In this document: one piece after another, positions 23,913-32,236 of the stretch
Layout of the letters: the number at the start of each line of letters is the position of its first letter
Position numbering within the stretch: position 1 is the first letter of the stretch
NCBI RefSeq assembly: GCF_021216675.1
Contig: NZ_CP086120.1
Span: 4,276,501 to 4,340,500 of the forward strand
Origin: Streptomyces gobiensis
Lineage (GTDB): Bacteria > Actinomycetota > Actinomycetes > Streptomycetales > Streptomycetaceae
Direction: 5' to 3'
Length of the DNA: 64,000 nucleotides
Made by a program: the position numbers and the translations under genes
The notes under the pieces: generated by a model
The model's database searches: none
What the model saw: only the letters and a program-made list of their open reading frames with translations
What the model was told of the DNA's origin: nothing

Positions 23913-24471
23913 CGGTGCGGCCCGCTCTACCACCTCCGCGAAAATCGTGGTGGCGGGTGGCTTTGGCGTGGGCAAGACGACCTTCGTGGGCGCCGTATCG
24001 GAGATTAATCCACTGCGGACCGAAGCCGTGATGACCTCCGCCTCGGCGGGCATCGATGACCTCACGCACACCGGAGACAAGACCACCACCACGGTGGCCA
24101 TGGACTTCGGCCGCATCACCCTGGACCAGGATCTGATCCTGTACCTCTTCGGTACGCCCGGCCAGGACCGCTTCTGGTTTATGTGGGACGACTTGGTGCG
24201 CGGTGCCATCGGCGCCGTCGTCCTGGTCGACACCCGCCGCCTGGCGGACTGTTTTCCAGCGGTCGACTACTTCGAGAACAGCGGCCTGCCTTTTGTGATC
24301 GCCCTCAACGGCTTCGACGGCCATCAGCCGTACAGCCCGGACGAGGTGCGTGAGGCGCTCCAGATCGGCCCGGACGCGCCGATCATCACCACGGACGCCC
24401 GCCACCGGGCGGACGCGAAGAGCGCCCTGATCACCCTGGTCGAACACGCCCTGATGGCCCGTCTCCGCTAA
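23893..24471 (+). CDS. cvnD2: Conservon small GTPase CvnD2
   Basis: 192-aa GTPase nearly identical to CvnD1 (G1 GGFGVGKTTF, G3 FGTPGQDRF, LNGFD). It lacks seven residues of the variable N-terminus (SSSGAARSTTS against SSSPHTAYGAGPARSTTS). Differences elsewhere are few and mostly in the last third. It ends the second conservon; a large mosaic repeat starts directly after its stop codon. Confidence 0.93.
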   Translation: MDFASSSGAARSTTSAKIVVAGGFGVGKTTFVGAVSEINPLRTEAVMTSASAGIDDLTHTGDKTTTTVAMDFGRITLDQDLILYLFGTPGQDRFWFMWDDLVRGAIGAVVLVDTRRLADCFPAVDYFENSGLPFVIALNGFDGHQPYSPDEVREALQIGPDAPIITTDARHRADAKSALITLVEHALMARLR

Positions 24472-25120
24472 CCCCTTCTTAACTGGCGGCCACCCCTTCT
24501 TAACGGCGCCCTCGCGCCTCTCGGCGCCGGGGGCGCCTCGAGGGCTTCGGCCTCCTGCGCCGGACTCCGTCCGTCGGGTGGTGGCTGAGCGACGCTGTCG
24601 GCTGTGGGAGTTCCCCGAACCCGACCCCTTCCCGAAACTGGGGGCTTGCACCCCCAGACCCCACCCTGTTGTGGGCACTCGCAGCCCCGCGAGGGGCTGT
24701 GGGTGGGCACAACCCGGCCACCGGCCCGCACCGGGCCACCCCCGGGGCCCGGGGCGAAGCCCCGGTTTCCGGGAAGGGGCGGGAATTGGGGAAACCCACC
24801 CACGGCACCCCCACAACCGGGCGAAGTCCCGCCACGCGGCGGAGCCGCATATCGGTATAGCCGGGAGGGGGCGGGAATTGGGAACCCCCACCCACGGCAC
24901 CCCCCACAGCCGGGCGGAGCCCCGCCGCGCGGCGGAGCCGCATACCGGCACAGCCGGGAAGGGGCGGGATACGGGGACACCCTCCCCCCGGCACCCCCGC
25001 ACCCGGGGCGAAGCCCCGCCGCGCGGCGGAGCCGCATATCGGTGCAGCCGAACCCCACCCCCGGCACCCCGCAGCCGGGGGGAGCCCCGGCGCGCGGCGG
25101 AGCCGGACGCGGCGCTGCGA
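24472..25120 (+). repeat. Mosaic G+C-rich hairpin repeat, copy B
   Basis: Copy B is about 650 bp. It opens with two CCCCTTCTTAAC motifs, then GGCGCC-GGG-GGCGCC, the CCCGAAACTGGGGGC module, the GTTGTG...CACAAC hairpin (24668-24713), the CCCCGGGGC module, and four tandem units built on GCGGCGGAGCCGCATATCGG. Each unit contains small hairpins such as GCGGC-GGA-GCCGC. It is co-oriented with cvnD2. The long frames on both strands are compositional. Confidence 0.8.
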
Positions 25121-25199
25121 GCCCGCGACGCCCGCAGGGCTCGCACCCAGATACCCTGAGGTGTCAGCTTCAGCAGGTCAGTGAGGGGCAACCCAAACC

Positions 25200-25982
25200 G
25201 TGCGCATCGCCAGATTTTCCATCGACGGCAACGTCGCGTTCGGCGTCGTCGAAGGGGACGCCCAGACCGAAGGCGGACCGGTCCTGGACATCATCAAGGG
25301 CCACCCCTTCGCCGAATTCGAGCGCTCGGGCCAGAAGATCCCGCTGGGCAAGGTGCGGCTGCTGCCGCCCGTGCTGCCCAACAAGGTCGTGGCCATCGGC
25401 CGCAACTACGCCGAGCACGCCAAGGAGCTCGGCCAGACGGTCCCGGACACCCCGGTGGTCTTCTTCAAGCCCTCCACCTCCGTCATCGGCCCGGGCGACC
25501 CCATCGGCTACCCGGCCTTCTCCAACGAGGTGCACTACGAGGCCGAGCTCGCCGTAGTCATCGGCCGCATGTGCAGCCAGGTACCGCGCGAGCGGGCCAA
25601 GGAGGTCATCCTCGGCTACGCCTGCGCCAATGACGTCACCGCGCGGGACATCCAGCGCAGCGAGGAGCAGTGGGCACGGGCCAAGGGCTTCGACAGCTCC
25701 TGCCCACTGGGCCCCTGGGTGGAGACCGAGCTCGACCCCACCGACCTGGGCATCATGTGCACGGTCAATGGCGAGCAGCGGCAGCTGGGCCGCACCAGCG
25801 ACATGGTCCGCTCCATCGAGGAGCTGATCGTCCACATCACCGAGGCCATGACGCTCCTGCCCGGGGATGTCATCCTCACCGGCACCCCCGCAGGCGTCGG
25901 CCCCCTGAACGTCGGCGACGAGGTCGCCGTCACCATCGAAGGCATCGGCACTCTCACCAATAAGGTGATCAAGCGTGGCTAG
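25200..25982 (+). CDS. Fumarylacetoacetate hydrolase-family protein
   Basis: The 260-aa FAH-fold protein has the C-terminal catalytic domain at about residues 60-258. Metal ligands sit in the segments EVHYEAELAVVIG and ACANDVTARD; GDVILTGTPAGVG is the usual end motif. Family members hydrolyse or decarboxylate beta-diketo acids such as acylpyruvates or oxaloacetate. GTG 25200 has GAGGGG upstream, with TACCCT at 25152-25157 as a possible -10. It overlaps gltX by 8 bp, so the two are co-translated. The exact substrate is not predictable. Confidence 0.9.
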   Translation: MRIARFSIDGNVAFGVVEGDAQTEGGPVLDIIKGHPFAEFERSGQKIPLGKVRLLPPVLPNKVVAIGRNYAEHAKELGQTVPDTPVVFFKPSTSVIGPGDPIGYPAFSNEVHYEAELAVVIGRMCSQVPRERAKEVILGYACANDVTARDIQRSEEQWARAKGFDSSCPLGPWVETELDPTDLGIMCTVNGEQRQLGRTSDMVRSIEELIVHITEAMTLLPGDVILTGTPAGVGPLNVGDEVAVTIEGIGTLTNKVIKRG

Positions 25983-27453
25983 CGCACACCCCGTACGCGT
26001 ACGTTTCTGTCCTTCGCCGACCGGCAACCCCCATGTGGGCCTGGTCCGCACCGCCCTGTTCAACTGGGCGTTCGCCCGGCACCACGGCGGCACCCTGGTC
26101 TTCCGTATCGAGGACACCGACGTGGCCCGGGACTCCGAGGAGTCGTACCACCAGCTCCTGGACTCCATGCGCTGGCTGGGCCTCGACTGGGACGAGGGCC
26201 CCGAGGTGGGCGGCCCGCACGCGCCGTACCGCCAGTCCCAGCGTATGGACATCTACGCCGATGTCGCGGCCAAGCTCCTCGATGGCGGCTATGCCTACCG
26301 TTGCTACTGCACCGCCGATGAGCTGGAGGCCCGCCGTGAGGCCGCCCGCAAGGCGGGCAAGCCCTCGGGCTACGACGGTAAGTGCCGTGACCTCACCGCC
26401 GGGCAGATCGCCGAGTACGAGTCCCAGGACCGCTCCTTCATCGTCCGCTTCCGGATGCCGGATGAGACGATCACCTTCACCGACCTGGTCCGTGGCGAGC
26501 TGACCTTCGCCCCGGAGAACGTGACGGACTTCGGCATCGTCCGGGCCAATGGCACCCCGTTGTACACCCTGGTCAACCCGGTCGACGACGCCCTGATGGA
26601 GATCACGCACGTGCTGCGTGGCGAGGACCTGCTCTCCTCCACCCCGCGCCAGATCGCCCTTTACCGCGCGCTGGCGGAGCTCGGCATCGGCACCGGACGC
26701 ACGCCGGCCTTCGGTCATCTCCCGTACGTCATGGGCGAGGGCAACAAGAAGCTCTCCAAGCGCGACCCGCAGTCCTCGCTCAATCTCTACCGTGAGCGCG
26801 GCTTCCTGCCCGAGGGACTGCTCAACTACCTTTCCCTGCTGGGCTGGTCGATCGCCGAGGACCGCGACATCTTCACCATGGAGGAGATGGTCGCCGCCTT
26901 CGATATCACCGAAGTCAACGCCAACCCGGCCCGCTTCGACCTCAAGAAGTGCGAGGCCATCAACGCCACGCATCTGCGGGAGATGCCGGTCGAGGAGTTC
27001 ACCGCGGCCTGCGCGCCATGGCTGACGGCCCCCTACGCTCCCTGGAAGCCCGAAGCCTTCGACCAGGCCGCCTTCGAGGCCTTGGCCCCGCTCGCCCAGA
27101 CCCGCCTCACCGTGCTCTCCGACATCACGGACAACGTCGACTTCCTGTTCCTGGACGAGCCGGTGTACGACGAGGCCTCCTGGCAGAAGGCGATGAAGCC
27201 GGGCGCGGCCGAGCTGCTGCGTACGGCCCGTGCGAAGCTCGCCGAGGCCGACTGGCGGGCCGACGCCCTCAAGGACGCCGTCCTGGCGGCCGGCGAGGAG
27301 CACGGCCTGAAGCTGGGCAAGGCGCAGGCCCCGGTCCGCGTAGCCGTCACCGGCCGTACGGTCGGGCTTCCCCTCTTCGAGTCCCTGGAGGTGCTGGGCC
27401 GCGACCGCACGCTGTCCCGCGTGGACGCCACGCTGGCGAGGCTGGCCGCGTAG
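25975..27453 (+). CDS. gltX: Glutamyl-tRNA synthetase
   Basis: Class I synthetase, 492 aa, charging tRNA-Glu and, in actinobacteria without GlnRS, also tRNA-Gln before amidation. The HIGH-type motif is PSPTGNPHVGLVRTALFNW near residue 12 and the KMSKS-type motif is KLSKR at 259. The C-terminal helical anticodon-binding domain is complete. GTG 25975 overlaps the preceding FAH-family gene. tRNA-Gln and tRNA-Glu, its substrates, lie about 360 bp downstream. Confidence 0.97.
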   Translation: MASAHPVRVRFCPSPTGNPHVGLVRTALFNWAFARHHGGTLVFRIEDTDVARDSEESYHQLLDSMRWLGLDWDEGPEVGGPHAPYRQSQRMDIYADVAAKLLDGGYAYRCYCTADELEARREAARKAGKPSGYDGKCRDLTAGQIAEYESQDRSFIVRFRMPDETITFTDLVRGELTFAPENVTDFGIVRANGTPLYTLVNPVDDALMEITHVLRGEDLLSSTPRQIALYRALAELGIGTGRTPAFGHLPYVMGEGNKKLSKRDPQSSLNLYRERGFLPEGLLNYLSLLGWSIAEDRDIFTMEEMVAAFDITEVNANPARFDLKKCEAINATHLREMPVEEFTAACAPWLTAPYAPWKPEAFDQAAFEALAPLAQTRLTVLSDITDNVDFLFLDEPVYDEASWQKAMKPGAAELLRTARAKLAEADWRADALKDAVLAAGEEHGLKLGKAQAPVRVAVTGRTVGLPLFESLEVLGRDRTLSRVDATLARLAA

Positions 27454-27524
27454 CCGGCGGTTGACCTGTATGTGCCGGGTCGCACATCACGCTTGAGTGC
27501 CCGGAACAACCCAGCGGGGGAGAT

Positions 27525-27548
27525 GGCCGGGAGCGTGGGCTCCCGGCC
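27525..27548 (+). terminator. gltX terminator hairpin
   Basis: GGCCGGGAGC and GCTCCCGGCC form a 10-bp stem with loop GTGG, about 70 nt after the gltX stop. Confidence 0.65.
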
Positions 27549-27694
27549 CGGTCAGCCCGTATCTTCGCGGCGGTCTGGGGCGTCATACGGCGCCTCATGG
27601 CCGTCGAGGCGTGGCACGGCTGGGCATGCGGCAGCTCCTCCTCGGCCGGGAGACGGTTCCGCACTCACCAGGGCGTCGCGGGGCGATACCCGTT

Positions 27695-27723
27695 TTGGAG
27701 CACCGTCCTCGATCGGGTAATGT
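27695..27723 (+). promoter_or_regulatory. Promoter of the tRNA-Gln/Glu cluster
   Basis: TTGGAG and TAATGT are separated by exactly 17 bp and lie about 90 bp before the tRNA-Gln gene. This fits a vegetative sigma factor promoter for the three tRNA genes. Confidence 0.6.
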
Positions 27724-27813
27724 TCTTCCTGTCGCCGAGCGGGGCAGGCCGAAGGGCTGGGTCACCGGGAGGCGGTCACCCGGGCGAAATCCCCATCGGG
27801 GGTTGAGTTTTGG

Positions 27814-27885
27814 TGGGCTATGGTGTAATTGGCAGCACGACTGATTCTGGTTCAGTTAGTCTAGGTTCGAGTCCTGGTAGCCCAG
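27814..27885 (+). tRNA. tRNA-Gln (CTG anticodon)
   Basis: The acceptor stem TGGGCTA/TAGCCCA, anticodon stem ACTGA/TCAGT with loop TTCTGGT (CTG at 27847-27849), and T-arm GGTTCGAGTCC give a complete cloverleaf of 72 nt. CCA is not encoded. Confidence 0.96.
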
Positions 27886-27912
27886 CGCGATCTTCTCCTA
27901 GCAAGATCGAAT

Positions 27913-27985
27913 GCCCCCGTTGTGTAGCGGCCTAGCACGCCGCCCTCTCAAGGCGGTAGCGCCGGTTCGAATCCGGTCGGGGGTA
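27913..27985 (+). tRNA. tRNA-Glu (CTC anticodon), copy 1
   Basis: The cloverleaf has acceptor stem GCCCCCG/CGGGGGT (a terminal G-U pair), anticodon stem CCGCC/GGCGG with loop CTCTCAA, and T-arm GGTTCGAATCC. CCA is not encoded. It lies 27 nt after tRNA-Gln in the same transcription unit. Confidence 0.96.
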
Positions 27986-28011
27986 CTGATCCTTTCCGGG
28001 ATCACGCTAGG

Positions 28012-28084
28012 GCCCCCGTTGTGTAGCGGCCTAGCACGCCGCCCTCTCAAGGCGGTAGCGCCGGTTCGAATCCGGTCGGGGGTA
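28012..28084 (+). tRNA. tRNA-Glu (CTC anticodon), copy 2
   Basis: Identical to copy 1 over all 73 nt. The period is 99 bp, and the trailing spacer CTGATCCTTTCCGGGATCAC is also duplicated, so the pair arose by a tandem duplication of gene plus spacer. Confidence 0.96.
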
Positions 28085-28113
28085 CTGATCCTTTCCGGGA
28101 TCACGTTCAGTCC

Positions 28114-28145
28114 GGAAGCCCCGCACCTCTCGGTGCGGGGCTTCC
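28114..28145. terminator. Bidirectional terminator, tRNA cluster and ndgR
   Basis: GGAAGCCCCGCACC and GGTGCGGGGCTTCC form a perfect 14-bp stem with loop TCTC between the convergent tRNA cluster and ndgR. Confidence 0.85.
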
Positions 28146-28152
28146 GTCGTAT

Positions 28153-28878
28153 TCAGCCACGTCGCAGCGCCTCGGAGAGCCGGGCGGCGGCGTCGACGAT
28201 CGCCTGGGCGTGCATACGGCCCGGGTGGCGCGTCAGGCGCTCGATCGGGCCGGAGACCGAGACCGCAGCCACCACGCGGTTAGAGGGGCCGCGTACGGGG
28301 GCGGAGACGGACGCCACGCCGGGCTCCCGCTCGCCGATCGACTGGGCCCAGCCACGGCGTCGTACGCCGGACAGGGCCGTCGCCGTGAAGCGGGCACCCT
28401 GGAGGCCGCGGTGCAGCCGCTCCGGCTCCTCCCAGGCCATCAGGATCTGCGCCGCCGACCCGGCCTTCATCGGCAGCGTGGAGCCCACCGGCACGGTGTC
28501 CCGCAGCCCGGAAAGCCGCTCGGCCGCAGCCACACAGATCCGCATGTCGCCCTGGCGCCGGTAGAGCTGCGCGCTCTCACCGGTCACATCGCGCAGATGC
28601 GTCAGTACCGGGCCCGCCGAGGCCAGCAGCCGGTCCTCGCCCGCGGCGGCTGCCAGCTCGGACAGCCGCGGACCGAGAATGAACCGGCCCTGCATATCCC
28701 GGGCCACAAAACGATGGTGCTCCAGTGCCACCGCGAGCCGGTGCGCCGTAGGGCGCGCCAATCCGGTCGCTCCGACCAGTCCGGCGAGGGTGGCCGGACC
28801 GGACTCCAGAGCGCTCAGTACCAGAGCTGCCTTGTCGAGAACGCCCACACCACTTGAGGCGCCGCTAGAGTTGTCCAT
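28153..28878 (-). CDS. ndgR: IclR-family regulator NdgR
   Basis: 241-aa IclR-type regulator: N-terminal winged helix (residues about 10-70, segments LAGLVGATGLARPTAHRLAVAL and FILGPRLSELAA) and a C-terminal effector domain. The place, divergent from leuCD, is that of NdgR/AreB of Streptomyces. NdgR is known to regulate leuCD and other amino acid genes and to affect antibiotic production. I chose ATG 28878 because it gives the usual length; the much longer open frame upstream on this strand is antisense to leuC. Confidence 0.93.
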   Translation of the reverse strand: MDNSSGASSGVGVLDKAALVLSALESGPATLAGLVGATGLARPTAHRLAVALEHHRFVARDMQGRFILGPRLSELAAAAGEDRLLASAGPVLTHLRDVTGESAQLYRRQGDMRICVAAAERLSGLRDTVPVGSTLPMKAGSAAQILMAWEEPERLHRGLQGARFTATALSGVRRRGWAQSIGEREPGVASVSAPVRGPSNRVVAAVSVSGPIERLTRHPGRMHAQAIVDAAARLSEALRRG

Positions 28879-29031
28879 GCGTCGATACTCATGTCTCACA
28901 TTACGAAACGCAAGTTCAATTTTCTTCGGAAGCCGCCAGTCTTGAGTGACGGGTACCGCCCGCCGGTGGGGAGCGGATGGTGCGAAGGTCTCGAGATGTG
29001 GTCGGCGAAGTGGCCGGCTGGAGGGAATGCG
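28879..29031. promoter_or_regulatory. ndgR-leuC divergent promoter region
   Basis: The only gap between the divergent ndgR and leuC genes, A+T-rich around 28890-28930. The imperfect inverted sequence GAAACGCAAGTTC (28905-28917) is a candidate NdgR contact. Clear -35/-10 pairs could not be fixed. Confidence 0.4.
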
Positions 29032-30456
29032 ATGGGACGGACACTGGCGGAGAAGGTCTGGGATGACCATGTCGTCCGGCGCGCGGAAGGCGAGCCCGAC
29101 CTTCTGTTCATCGACCTCCACCTGCTGCATGAGGTGACCAGCCCGCAGGCCTTCGACGGGCTGCGGAAGAACGCCCGGCCGGTGCGGCGGACCGATCTGA
29201 CCATCGCCACCGAGGACCACAACACCCCCACCCTCGACATCGACAAGCCCATCGCTGACCCGGTCTCCCGTACTCAGCTGGAAACGCTGCGTAAGAACTG
29301 CGCGGAGTTCGGTGTCCGGCTGCATCCGCTCGGTGACGTCGAGCAGGGTGTGGTGCATGTGGTGGGTCCGCAGCTGGGGCTGACCCAGCCCGGTATGACG
29401 GTGGTCTGCGGTGACAGCCACACCTCCACCCATGGCGCCTTCGGCGCGCTGGCCTTCGGTATCGGTACCAGCCAGGTCGAGCATGTGCTGGCCACCCAGA
29501 CGCTGCCGCTGGCCCCCTTCAAGACCATGGCGATCACCGTCAACGGGGAACTGCCCGAGGATGTCACGGCCAAGGACCTGATCCTGGCCATCATCACGAA
29601 GATCGGCACCGGCGGTGGCCAGGGCTATGTCCTGGAGTACCGCGGTGAGGCCATCGAGAAGCTGTCGATGGAAGCGCGGATGACCATCTGCAACATGTCC
29701 ATTGAGGCGGGCGCGCGGGCCGGGATGATCGCCCCGGACGAGACCACGTTCGCCTACCTCAAGGGCCGCGACCACGCCCCCCAGGGCGCGGACTGGGACG
29801 CCGCCGTGGAGTACTGGCAGGGGCTGCGCACCGACGAAGGCGCCACGTTCGACCGTGAGGTCGTCATCGAGGCCGCCGAGCTGGCCCCGTTCGTCACCTG
29901 GGGCACCAACCCCGGCCAGGGTGCTCCGCTGTCCTCCGCCGTCCCGGACCCGGCCTCCTTCGCCGACGCCAGCGAGAAGCAGGCCGCCCAGAAGGCGCTG
30001 GAGTACATGGGCCTGGTCGCCGGTCAGCCGCTGCGCGAGATCGCGGTGGACACGGTCTTTGTGGGCTCGTGCACCAACGGCCGTATCGAGGACCTGCGCT
30101 CGGCCGCGGCGGTGCTTGAGGGCCACCAGGTGGCCGATGGGGTACGGATGCTGGTCGTGCCCGGCTCCGTACGGGTCGCGCTGCAGGCCGTCGAGGAGGG
30201 TCTGGACAAGGTGTTCACCGCCGCCGGGGCCGAATGGCGGCACGCGGGCTGTTCGATGTGCCTGGGCATGAACCCCGACCAGCTGGCGCCCGGTGAGCGC
30301 TCCGCGTCCACCTCCAACCGCAACTTCGAGGGCCGCCAGGGCAAGGGCGGCCGTACCCATCTGGTCTCCCCGCAGGTGGCCGCCGCCACCGCGGTGCTGG
30401 GCCATCTGGCCTCGCCCGCCGACCTGTCCGACGTACGTACGCCCGCGGGAGTCTGA
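29032..30456 (+). CDS. leuC: 3-isopropylmalate dehydratase large subunit
   Basis: Large subunit (474 aa) of isopropylmalate isomerase, an aconitase-type 4Fe-4S enzyme that converts 2-isopropylmalate to 3-isopropylmalate. Cluster ligands are visible in VGSCTNGR and in the pair CSMCLGMN. The segments EDHNTPT and GDSHTSTHGAFGALAFGIG are the usual active-site blocks. ATG 29032 has GGAGGGA upstream; earlier in-frame starts fall in the regulatory region. It forms an operon with leuD and is regulated by the divergent NdgR. Confidence 0.97.
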   Translation: MGRTLAEKVWDDHVVRRAEGEPDLLFIDLHLLHEVTSPQAFDGLRKNARPVRRTDLTIATEDHNTPTLDIDKPIADPVSRTQLETLRKNCAEFGVRLHPLGDVEQGVVHVVGPQLGLTQPGMTVVCGDSHTSTHGAFGALAFGIGTSQVEHVLATQTLPLAPFKTMAITVNGELPEDVTAKDLILAIITKIGTGGGQGYVLEYRGEAIEKLSMEARMTICNMSIEAGARAGMIAPDETTFAYLKGRDHAPQGADWDAAVEYWQGLRTDEGATFDREVVIEAAELAPFVTWGTNPGQGAPLSSAVPDPASFADASEKQAAQKALEYMGLVAGQPLREIAVDTVFVGSCTNGRIEDLRSAAAVLEGHQVADGVRMLVVPGSVRVALQAVEEGLDKVFTAAGAEWRHAGCSMCLGMNPDQLAPGERSASTSNRNFEGRQGKGGRTHLVSPQVAAATAVLGHLASPADLSDVRTPAGV

Positions 30457-30462
30457 ACCACC

Positions 30463-31056
30463 ATGGAAGCCTTCACCACACACACCGGCCGGGCCGTACC
30501 GCTGCGCCTGAGCAACGTCGACACCGACCAGATCATCCCCGCCCACTGGCTGAAGAAGGTCACCCGCGACGGCTTTGAGGACGGTCTTTTCGAGGCCTGG
30601 CGCAAGGACCCGCAGTTCGTGCTCAACCAGAGCGTCTACCAAGGGGCCACCGTGCTGGTCGCGGGCCCCGACTTCGGCACCGGCTCATCGCGTGAGCACG
30701 CCGTCTGGGCCCTGCAGAACTACGGCTTCAAGGCCGTTATCTCCTCCCGCTTCGCCGATATCTTCCGTGGTAATTCGCTGAAGAACGGCCTGCTCACGGT
30801 GGTACTCCCGCAGGAGACCGTGGACGCGCTGTGGGCGCTGACCGAGGCGGACCCCAGCGCCGAGATCACCGTGGACCTCCTCGCGCGCAAGGTCGTAGCC
30901 CAGGGCATCGAAGCGGACTTCGAGTTGGATGAGAACGCCCGCTGGCGGCTCCTGGAAGGACTGGACGACATCAGCATCACGCTCAAGAACGCGGACGCGA
31001 TCGCCGCCTACGAGGCCACCCGCCCCGCCTTCAAGCCACGGACCCAGGCAGCCTGA
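30463..31056 (+). CDS. leuD: 3-isopropylmalate dehydratase small subunit
   Basis: The small (197 aa) swivelling domain of isopropylmalate isomerase contains VDTDQIIPAHWL and the substrate-binding loop GPDFGTGSSREHAVWAL. It starts 6 bp after the leuC stop, so translation is coupled. A strong terminator follows. Confidence 0.97.
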   Translation: MEAFTTHTGRAVPLRLSNVDTDQIIPAHWLKKVTRDGFEDGLFEAWRKDPQFVLNQSVYQGATVLVAGPDFGTGSSREHAVWALQNYGFKAVISSRFADIFRGNSLKNGLLTVVLPQETVDALWALTEADPSAEITVDLLARKVVAQGIEADFELDENARWRLLEGLDDISITLKNADAIAAYEATRPAFKPRTQAA

Positions 31057-31070
31057 TCCCTCATACGGCC

Positions 31071-31104
31071 GCAGCGCCCCCGCCGATTTCGGCGGGGGCG
31101 CTGC
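31071..31104 (+). terminator. leuCD terminator
   Basis: GCAGCGCCCCCGCCG and CGGCGGGGGCGCTGC form a perfect 15-bp stem with loop ATTT, 14 nt after the leuD stop. Confidence 0.85.
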
Positions 31105-31271
31105 CGCGTTCTGGCGGCCTGGTGAGCGGTTGCTGAGCGCTCGAATCAGCTTTGTGCGGAGGTGACTTGGCGATTCCGGCTGCTGGCCCGGCCCTCGCCT
31201 GGCGGGCGTTACAGGAAGGGCCGTTGAGCCCCCGTGAGGCGACAACTCACCGCAGATGGCACAATCAGTGC

Positions 31272-31496
31272 ATGGAACGCGACGGTCAACTCGAGCTGTA
31301 CGACCAAGTCGCTGCCCGATTGAAGGAGGCGCACCGCAAGGTGCGCACACTGCAAGTCCCGGAGAGCGAACGGGTGGCGCTCAACCGGAAGCTGCTTACC
31401 ATCACGGCCGCGTCGAAGCAGGACCTGGCCACGGCGGCACGGCGGCTGGATCGGCTGATGGAGGACATTGACGAGGGCCGCTTCCCCTCTGCGTGA
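31272..31496 (+). CDS. Small conserved actinobacterial protein, 74 aa
   Basis: The helical, charged 74-aa product begins MERDGQLELYDQVAARLKEA and ends DEGRFPSA. No known domain, Cys or membrane segment was recognised. ATG 31272 is preferred because upstream in-frame residues look non-coding; no ribosome binding site is visible, so the mRNA may be leaderless. It lies between leuD and hupS, which has its own promoter. Function unknown. Confidence 0.7.
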   Translation: MERDGQLELYDQVAARLKEAHRKVRTLQVPESERVALNRKLLTITAASKQDLATAARRLDRLMEDIDEGRFPSA

Positions 31497-31540
31497 CCGG
31501 CAGTTCGTTGCGGCACAAGGGTGATTAGCCCGTTTCGTGT

Positions 31541-31569
31541 TTGATTTGCGGTATATATCTGCCTAACGT
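31541..31569 (+). promoter_or_regulatory. hupS promoter
   Basis: TTGATT and TAACGT are separated by exactly 17 bp in an unusually A+T-rich stretch. The predicted start is near 31576, giving a leader of about 45 nt. Confidence 0.6.
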
Positions 31570-31620
31570 GCGAAAAAGCTTGAACACATTCGTTCCGGCA
31601 ATGTCTCCGAAGGGGAAGAC

Positions 31621-32217
31621 GTGAACAAGGCGCAGCTCGTTGAAGCAATCCAGGACAAGCTTGGCGGTCGCCAGCAGGCCGCGGACGCGGTCGATGTCGT
31701 ACTGGACGCGATTGTCCGCGCTGTCTGCGCGGGCGAACGGGTATCGGTCACCGGCTTCGGCTCATTCGAGAAGGTCCAGCGACCGGCTCGATACGCCCGC
31801 AATCCGCAGACCGGAGAGCGGGTGCGGGTCAAGAAGACCGCGGTGCCGCGCTTCCGTGCGGGCCAGGGTTTCAAGGACCTGGTCAGTGGGGCGAAGAAGC
31901 TCCCGAAGCACGATGTCGCGGTGAAGAAGGCCCCGAAGGGCAGCCTCTCCGGTGGCGTTACCACCAAGAAGGCGGCCACCAAGAAGGCCGCCGCGAAGAA
32001 GGCCGCCGCGAAGAAGGCCGCGGCCAAGAAGGCGCCGGCGAAGAAGGCACCGGCCAAGAAGGCCGCGGCCAAGAAGGCACCGGCGAAGAAGGCACCGGCC
32101 AAGAAGGCCGCCGCGAAGAAGACGACGGCGAAGAAGGCACCGGCCAAGAAGGCGCCCGCTCGTAAGACCGCGGCGCGCAAGACCACCGCGAAGAAGGCCA
32201 CCACTCGCAAGAAGTGA
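31621..32217 (+). CDS. hupS: HU-family nucleoid protein with Lys/Ala-rich tail
   Basis: The 198-aa product has an HU domain (about residues 1-92: MNKAQLVEAIQDKLGG, and the DNA-binding arm NPQTGERVRVKKTAVPRF) followed by about 100 residues of repeated KKAPAKKA-type units resembling histone H1. This is the HupS form of Streptomyces, known to compact chromosomes in spores. GTG 31621 has GAAGGGGAAG upstream. The tail is coded by near-repeats of AAGAAGGC(C/G), which makes length changes by slippage likely. Confidence 0.95.
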   Translation: MNKAQLVEAIQDKLGGRQQAADAVDVVLDAIVRAVCAGERVSVTGFGSFEKVQRPARYARNPQTGERVRVKKTAVPRFRAGQGFKDLVSGAKKLPKHDVAVKKAPKGSLSGGVTTKKAATKKAAAKKAAAKKAAAKKAPAKKAPAKKAAAKKAPAKKAPAKKAAAKKTTAKKAPAKKAPARKTAARKTTAKKATTRKK

Positions 32218-32236
32218 TGGCGGCCGCCCCAGCGCC

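Noticed and set aside
24472..25120. CRISPR array
   Set aside because: Units are tandem and palindromic but not separated by unique spacers of constant length, and no cas gene is present.
24604..25557. Long Pro/Gly/Arg-rich frames across repeat copies B, D, F and G
   Set aside because: They arise from repeated hairpin modules without stop codons, have no start signals, and translate to low-complexity sequence in several frames.
27814..28150. Integrated element attachment site at the tRNA cluster
   Set aside because: No integrase, no partial tRNA 3' duplicate and no foreign-looking genes nearby; the repeat of the tRNA-Glu sequence is a full second gene.
28879..30642. Upstream part of an 829-codon minus-strand frame continuous with ndgR
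   Set aside because: It is antisense to leuC and has no family resemblance; open frames opposite G+C-rich genes are expected. Only the IclR part from 28878 is real.
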